A DNA stretch of 18,231 bases. Origin: an uncultured Muribaculaceae bacterium (GTDB lineage Bacteria > Bacteroidota > Bacteroidia > Bacteroidales > Muribaculaceae). Position numbers and translations under genes: made by a program. Positions 14,550 to 18,231 of the stretch are shown here, piece by piece; position 1 is the stretch's first letter; the number at the start of each line of letters is the position of its first letter. The stretch is taken from NCBI GenBank assembly GCA_902494515.1, contig CABUTS010000057.1, forward strand, positions 1-18,231, given 5' to 3'. The notes beneath the pieces were generated by a model. The model was not told where the DNA came from. It did not search any database and was given only the letters and a program-made list of their open reading frames with translations.

Positions 14550-16550
14550 TCAGGAAATCTCGGAGTCGTCCTCGATGACGAGGTTGTCGATGATAAAGCC
14601 CTGACGTTCAGAGGTGTTCTTGCCCATGTAGAACTCCAGAAGGTCGGAAACGGAGTCCTCCTTGCGCAGGGTCACGCGGTCGAGGCGCATGTCCGGACCG
14701 ATGAAGTCGCGGAACTCGTCGGCCGAGATTTCGCCGAGACCTTTGAATCGGGTGATTTCGGCGTGGTTGCCGAGAGCGGCGATGGCGTCGATTCGCTCCT
14801 GATCGGTGTAGCAGTAGTATGAATCCTTGACTTCCAGGGCGTTATCCTCGTCGTTGGCGTCATCGGCGGCTTTCCCTTTCCCCTTGGAGGCTTTGGGTTT
14901 ACGGGAGCCGCGGCGCACGGCGCGGTCGTCGCGCACACGGAACAGCGGGGTCTGCAGCACGTAGACGTGCCCTTTCTTCACCAGATCGGGGAAGAACTGC
15001 AGGAAGAAGGTGAGCAGCAGCAGGCGGATGTGCATGCCGTCGACATCGGCATCGGTGGCGATGATGACGTTATTGTAGCGGAGGCCGTCGATTCCGTCCT
15101 CGATGTTGAGGGCGGCCTGCAGGAGGTTGAACTCCTCGTTCTCGTAAACCACCTTGCGGGTTAACCCGAAGGAATTCAGCGGTTTGCCGCGGAGCGAGAA
15201 GACGGCCTGGGTTTCGACGTTGCGGATTTTTGTGATGGAACCGGAGGCGGAGTCGCCCTCGGTGAGGAATATCGATGAAGCGAGTTTCTTCTCCTCATCC
15301 CCCTTGACGTCGTTGAGGTGTATGCGGCAGTCGCGGAGCTTGGAGTTGTGGAGGTTCACCTTCTTGGCGCGCTCGCGGGCCTGCTTGGTGATTCCGGCCA
15401 TGGCTTTGCGGGCCTGTTCGCTCTCCTGGATTTTGTGGAGAATGATGTCGGCAGTGTCGAGGTTCTTGTGGAGGTAGTTGTCGAGCTCCTTCTTGAGGAA
15501 ATCTCCGATGAATTTGGCGACGGTCGGGCCGTTCGGACCGATTTCGCGGGAGCCGAGCTTCACTTTGGTCTGCGACTCGAATTCGGGGTCCTGAACCTTG
15601 ATGGCGACTGCGGCCACCATGCCGGAGCGGATGTCGGAGTATTCGAAATTCTTGTTGAAGAAGTCCTTGATTGTTCGGCTGACGCACTCCTTGAACGCCA
15701 TAAGATGGGTGCCACCCTGGATGGTGAACTGCGAGTTGACGAAGGAATAGTATTCCTCGCCGTACTGGTTGGCGTGTGTGATTGCGACCTCTATGTCGTT
15801 GCCTTTCAGGTGGATGATGGGGTAGAGGGGATCCTTGGTTAGGTTGGCTTTCAGCAGGTCGGCCAGACCGTTGCGGCTGAAGTAGCGTTTGCCGTTGAGG
15901 AAGATGTCGAGGCCGGTGTTGAGGTAGGTGTAACGGCGCACCATCGACTGGATGAAGTCGGGGTTGAAGCTGTAGTTGCGGAACAGCTCGGGGTCGGGCA
16001 CGAACTCCACGAAGGTGCCGTCGGGGTCGTCGGTCGGGAAGATGCCGGAGTCGCTTTTCAGGATTCCCTTGGCGAACTCGGCGCGCCGCGCCTGCCCCTC
16101 GCGGTTGGCCTGAATCACGAACGTGCTGCTCAGGGCGTTGACAGCCTTGATACCCACGCCGTTCATGCCCACGGATTTCTTGAACGCCTCGGAGTCGAAC
16201 TTGCCGGAGGTATTGATTTTCGATGCGGCGTCGATGAGGGACCCCAGAGGGATGCCTCGGCCGAAGTCGCGCACCGACACGGAGTTGTCGGCCACGTCGA
16301 TGTTTATTTTCTGCCCGTAGCCCATCATGAACTCGTCGATGGAGTTGTCAACGACCTCTTTGATAAGTACATAGATGCCGTCGTCGGAGTTCTGGCCGTC
16401 ACCGAGCTTACCGATGTACATGCCCGGACGCGTGCGGATATGCTCGCGCCATTCGAGGGTTTTGATCTGGTCTTCGGTGTAGGTGGCCTCGACTCTCTGC
16501 GGTTGCTCGAAATCGAGTTCGTTATCCATGGGGAGGTTATCTTCAGTCAT
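14550..16550 (-). CDS. parE: DNA topoisomerase IV subunit B
   Basis: 666 residues from MTEDNLPMDNELDF. The open frame continues to 16595, but a -7 box at 16605-16598 puts the RNA start at about 16591, so ATG 16550 is used. The GHKL ATPase shows RPGMYIG (41-47), EVVDNSIDE (Glu65, Asn69) and GMNGVGIKAVNALS (128-141). The TOPRIM domain has TEGDSA (430-435) and DADVDG (500-505), the metal-binding acids. RFKGLGEISADEFRDFIG near 601-618 is the ParE rather than GyrB form. With ParC it decatenates and relaxes chromosomes using ATP. A charged insert (about 543-575, Lys/Arg-rich then Asp/Glu-rich) interrupts the strand before YYCYTDQER. It heads the parE-coaD-protease cluster. Confidence 0.93.
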   Translation of the reverse strand: MTEDNLPMDNELDFEQPQRVEATYTEDQIKTLEWREHIRTRPGMYIGKLGDGQNSDDGIYVLIKEVVDNSIDEFMMGYGQKINIDVADNSVSVRDFGRGIPLGSLIDAASKINTSGKFDSEAFKKSVGMNGVGIKAVNALSSTFVIQANREGQARRAEFAKGILKSDSGIFPTDDPDGTFVEFVPDPELFRNYSFNPDFIQSMVRRYTYLNTGLDIFLNGKRYFSRNGLADLLKANLTKDPLYPIIHLKGNDIEVAITHANQYGEEYYSFVNSQFTIQGGTHLMAFKECVSRTIKDFFNKNFEYSDIRSGMVAAVAIKVQDPEFESQTKVKLGSREIGPNGPTVAKFIGDFLKKELDNYLHKNLDTADIILHKIQESEQARKAMAGITKQARERAKKVNLHNSKLRDCRIHLNDVKGDEEKKLASSIFLTEGDSASGSITKIRNVETQAVFSLRGKPLNSFGLTRKVVYENEEFNLLQAALNIEDGIDGLRYNNVIIATDADVDGMHIRLLLLTFFLQFFPDLVKKGHVYVLQTPLFRVRDDRAVRRGSRKPKASKGKGKAADDANDEDNALEVKDSYYCYTDQERIDAIAALGNHAEITRFKGLGEISADEFRDFIGPDMRLDRVTLRKEDSVSDLLEFYMGKNTSERQGFIIDNLVIEDDSEIS

Positions 16551-16597
16551 TGTGTCGGGTGGAAAACAAATGTGGGGGCATAAAGCGCCATACACTG

Positions 16598-16605
16598 CAA
16601 AGTTA
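16598..16605 (-). promoter_or_regulatory. -7 element of parE
   Basis: On the minus strand CGTAACTTTGCAG contains a perfect TAnnTTTG, about 48 bases before the parE ATG at 16550. The -33 region is T-rich (TTTCTTTCGC) but has no exact TTTG. Confidence 0.6.
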
Positions 16606-16697
16606 CGAAAAAATAGCGAAAGAAACGGCCTGCAAAGCCGCTTTTTTGACGAACTGCGCCGCGCGGCTGACGAAACGGCGACTGAAAATAACGAAAC

Positions 16698-16726
16698 GCC
16701 CCGCAGCGGACCGGCCGCTGCGGGGC
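16698..16726 (-). terminator. GC-rich hairpin after the small membrane protein gene
   Basis: GCCCCGCAGCGG (16698-16709) pairs perfectly over 12 bp with CCGCTGCGGGGC (16715-16726) around ACCGG. Read leftward it is followed by GTTTCGTTATTTT, a weak T-tract. It lies 65 bases after the stop codon of the small gene and isolates it from parE. Confidence 0.75.
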
Positions 16727-16728
16727 TG

Positions 16729-16783
16729 TTATGGGATTATGTACAGAGATATGGGATTCTGTACGGGGCGTTATGGGATTATT
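16729..16783. repeat. Three spaced ATGGGATTAT repeats
   Basis: ATGGGATT(A/C)T occurs at 16731, 16751 and 16773, spaced 20 and 22 bp, with GTAC following the first two copies. The block lies between the terminator hairpin and the stop codon of the small membrane protein gene. Confidence 0.7.
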
Positions 16784-16790
16784 TGAAAAA

Positions 16791-17024
16791 TCAGATGAAC
16801 GGGGCGATGAAATCGGCGTTGACGTCGGTGTCGCCGGTGAACATGGCGATTGTCAGCCAGACAATCAGCAGTATAATCAGAATACCCACGCCGAAATACA
16901 GCCACAGGCTGACTTTAGTTTTCTTTTTACCCTCGAAGGACTTGTCGGGAGCAATGAATCCGGGATCCTCTTTCTCGCGGATTTCTTCGATGCGCTCTTC
17001 GCGCGTTTTCATTCTGTTTGACAT
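16791..17024 (-). CDS. Small single-pass membrane protein, function unknown
   Basis: 77 residues from ATG 17024 (MSNRMKTREERIEEIREKE); the frame is open to 17099, but the extra residues look non-coding. The N-terminal third is a charged helix, then DPGFIAPDKSFEGKKKTK, then one membrane segment (about residues 41-65, LYFGVGILIILLIVWLTIAMF) and a short acidic tail (TGDTDVNADFIAPFI). The Lys cluster before the membrane segment predicts an N-terminus in the cytoplasm. I do not recognise the family. It lies alone, on the same strand as parE and the ribosomal genes, between the hairpin at 16698 and the rplI terminator. A single clear membrane span and sensible codon use make it likely real. Confidence 0.65.
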   Translation of the reverse strand: MSNRMKTREERIEEIREKEDPGFIAPDKSFEGKKKTKVSLWLYFGVGILIILLIVWLTIAMFTGDTDVNADFIAPFI

Positions 17025-17157
17025 AGTTGAAAGCATTAAGTTTACATCTATAACACCCCAACCTCCCGGAAAGTTGACAGGTAGGCCTTGTTTGGTCACA
17101 TTGTCAGACGAAGAAAAAAGGAGGGCAGTTATTGATTTGGCGCCGGTTGGTGATTAG

Positions 17158-17181
17158 ATTCGCGATTCGCGAATCGCGAAT
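17158..17181. repeat. Perfect 24-bp palindrome with three TCGCGA cores
   Basis: Bases 17158-17181 read identically on both strands, built from ATTCGCGA, TTCGCGAA and TCGCGAAT. It is followed by TTTTTG on the plus strand. It lies in the 360-bp gap between rplI and the small membrane protein gene, where no gene is seen. Confidence 0.95.
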
Positions 17182-17257
17182 TTTTGTTGGAAATGGTTGA
17201 AGCCCAGGGAAATAAGTTGACTTTTTCGGACGGTTACGATGTCTGAACCTTGGGGAA

Positions 17258-17292
17258 ATAAAAAAGCCGAAATGCTCACGCACTCCGGCTTT
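17258..17292 (-). terminator. Intrinsic terminator of the rpsF-rpsR-rplI cluster
   Basis: On the minus strand AAAGCCG pairs with CGGCTTT (17292-17286 with 17269-17263); G-U and A-U pairs and a TGC-GTGA-GCA tip extend the stem to 13 pairs. A run of T follows at 17262-17258. Confidence 0.85.
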
Positions 17293-17309
17293 CACGTTGG
17301 GGATTGTAT

Positions 17310-17373
17310 GTTCCCACAGGGGTTGTGGGAACGGGGGAATTTTTGTATGGGTGTTCCCAATTATAATGGGAAC
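17310..17373. repeat. Two hairpins sharing the arms GTTCCCA/TGGGAAC
   Basis: GTTCCCACA-GGGGT-TGTGGGAAC (17310-17332) and GTTCCCA-ATTATAA-TGGGAAC (17353-17373) follow one another directly after the rplI stop codon (17387) in the leftward transcript, ahead of the terminator. Confidence 0.75.
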
Positions 17374-17386
17374 GGGAGGGGTCGGA

Positions 17387-17830
17387 TTATTCGGCAACGA
17401 CTTCGAAGGGAATTTCGACGGTAACCTCTTTGTGGAGGTTGAGCTTGGCGGTGTATTTGCCAAGTTCTTTGACGGATTCCTTGAGTTCGATGACCTTGCG
17501 GTCGATCTTGTGGCCGAGGGCTTCGAGAGCGTCAGCAATCTGGATGTTGTTGACGGAACCGAAGATGGTGCCGTTGGCGGAAGCCTTGGCGCCGATTGTG
17601 AGGGCAACGTCCTTGAGGGATTCAGCGAGAGCTTCGGCGTCGGCCTTGATCTGGGCGAGCTTGTGGGCGCGCTGGCGGTTGTCTTCCTCGAGGCGGCGGA
17701 GGTTGGAGTTGTTGGCGATTACGGCTTTGCCCTGGGGAATCAGGTAGTTGCGGCCGTAGCCGTCCTTAACGGTGACGATATCGTCCTTGTAACCAAGGCC
17801 GCGCACGTCTTCTTTCAGTATAATCTTCAT
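17387..17830 (-). CDS. rplI: 50S ribosomal protein L9 (bL9)
   Basis: 147 residues, the standard length. The N-terminal rRNA-binding domain MKIILKEDVRGLGYKDDIVTVKDGYGRNYLIPQGKAVIA carries the family signature GY.RN(Y/F)LIP.G.A. A long connecting helix (about 40-78, NLRRLEEDNRQRAHKLAQIKADAEAL) and the C-terminal domain (GTIFGSVNNIQIADAL) follow. L9 binds 23S rRNA near the base of the L1 stalk. It is the last gene of the conserved rpsF-rpsR-rplI cluster, 42 bp after rpsR. Confidence 0.97.
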   Translation of the reverse strand: MKIILKEDVRGLGYKDDIVTVKDGYGRNYLIPQGKAVIANNSNLRRLEEDNRQRAHKLAQIKADAEALAESLKDVALTIGAKASANGTIFGSVNNIQIADALEALGHKIDRKVIELKESVKELGKYTAKLNLHKEVTVEIPFEVVAE

Positions 17831-17872
17831 AAAGGTGATTTCTTGAATGGTTGATAAAGTGGGGCCAGTGGC

Positions 17873-18142
17873 TTATTTCATAAGGTCTGTAACGTAGGGC
17901 AGGAGAGCCAGGTGGCGGGCGCGCTTAACGGCCTGAGCTACGCGGCGCTGGAACTTCAGGGAAGTACCGGTGATGCGGCGGGGGAGGATTTTGCCCTGTT
18001 CGTTGAGGAATTTCTTGAGGAATTCGGGGTCCTTGTAGTCGATGTACTTGATGCCGGAACGTTTGAAGCGGCAGTATTTTTTCTTCTTGACGTCGACCGA
18101 GAGGGGGGTGAGATATCGGATTTCGGATTGTGACTGTGCCAT
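17873..18142 (-). CDS. rpsR: 30S ribosomal protein S18 (bS18)
   Basis: 89 residues. KKKKYCRFKRSGIKYIDYKDPEFLKKFLNEQGKILPRRITGTS contains the S18 signature (YCRF, IDYKD, L..F....GKI.PRR.TG). Its C-terminus, VAQAVKRARHLALLPY, is the normal end helix of the family. S18 binds 16S rRNA with S6 in the platform of the small subunit, which fits the neighbouring rpsF end. It starts 56 bp after the rpsF stop codon. Confidence 0.97.
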   Translation of the reverse strand: MAQSQSEIRYLTPLSVDVKKKKYCRFKRSGIKYIDYKDPEFLKKFLNEQGKILPRRITGTSLKFQRRVAQAVKRARHLALLPYVTDLMK

Positions 18143-18198
18143 TGCAGATTGACTTCTAAAAGGTTGAATTGGGGTGGTGAGGTAGAAGCGGCCGGGGA

Positions 18199-18231
18199 TT
18201 ATTCAGCGGCGGGAGCTTCGGCAGCGGCGGG
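18199..18231 (-). CDS. rpsF: 30S ribosomal protein S6, C-terminal end only (cut by window edge)
   Basis: Only the last ten codons are present: PAAAEAPAAE followed by TAA at 18201-18199. Acidic, Ala-rich tails of this kind are common at the end of bS6, and rpsF normally precedes rpsR and rplI. The assignment rests on position and on this tail, since no domain is visible. Confidence 0.7.
   Translation of the reverse strand, partial: PAAAEAPAAE

Noticed and set aside
14228..14604. Small open frames across the parE-coaD gap
   Set aside because: They arise from the purine-rich tract, have extreme composition and overlap coaD or parE in other frames.
17101..17386. Possible RNA gene or gene in the rplI downstream region
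   Set aside because: Only palindromes, hairpins and a terminator are visible; no tRNA-like fold and no frame with a convincing product.

Overview
The window (about 18.2 kb, fairly GC-rich) looks like chromosomal DNA of a member of the order Bacteroidales; a Muribaculaceae-like gut commensal is my best guess, by inference. The case rests on Bacteroidetes-type -7 promoter elements (TAnnTTTG) in front of many genes, a DUF3575/DUF3868/fimbrillin surface locus, the order parE-coaD-S41 protease that I recognise from Bacteroidales, and the absence of obvious Shine-Dalgarno sites.

Left part (1-3070): a leftward fimbria-type locus: a DUF3575 outer-membrane protein, a DUF3868/OmpA-like/TPR protein, then the N-terminus of a Mfa1-like fimbrillin lipoprotein cut by the window edge. 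A 0.7 kb intergenic region holds its promoter(s) and the promoter of the next, rightward block. Middle part (3071-8233): rightward genes for a FabK/nitronate-monooxygenase-like flavoprotein, a NarX-type histidine kinase with a periplasmic TPR sensor, and a LytS-type kinase with its LytTR response regulator. The two kinase genes sit behind near-identical promoters and are separated by a strong terminator. Then a leftward SIMPL-domain protein, a rightward tRNA-Arg(UCU), and a truncated-looking four-helix-bundle gene whose presumed leader is made of 18-bp tandem repeats.

Right part (10132-18231): leftward housekeeping genes: an acyl-CoA ligase, the cluster parE-coaD-S41 C-terminal processing protease, a small membrane protein, and the ribosomal cluster rpsF (3' end only)-rpsR-rplI. 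Several intrinsic terminators separate these units.

No complete novel defence or mobile system is visible. The unusual feature is the density of short direct, tandem and inverted repeats at gene boundaries. Two of them duplicate a translation start and create out-of-frame upstream ORFs. One is a roughly 200-bp nested foldback flanked by 27-bp direct repeats. One is an 18-bp array ahead of the four-helix-bundle gene. Where a -7 element lies inside or directly before the longest open frame, I moved the start codon downstream (kinase at 4387, acyl-CoA ligase at 11937, parE at 16550).
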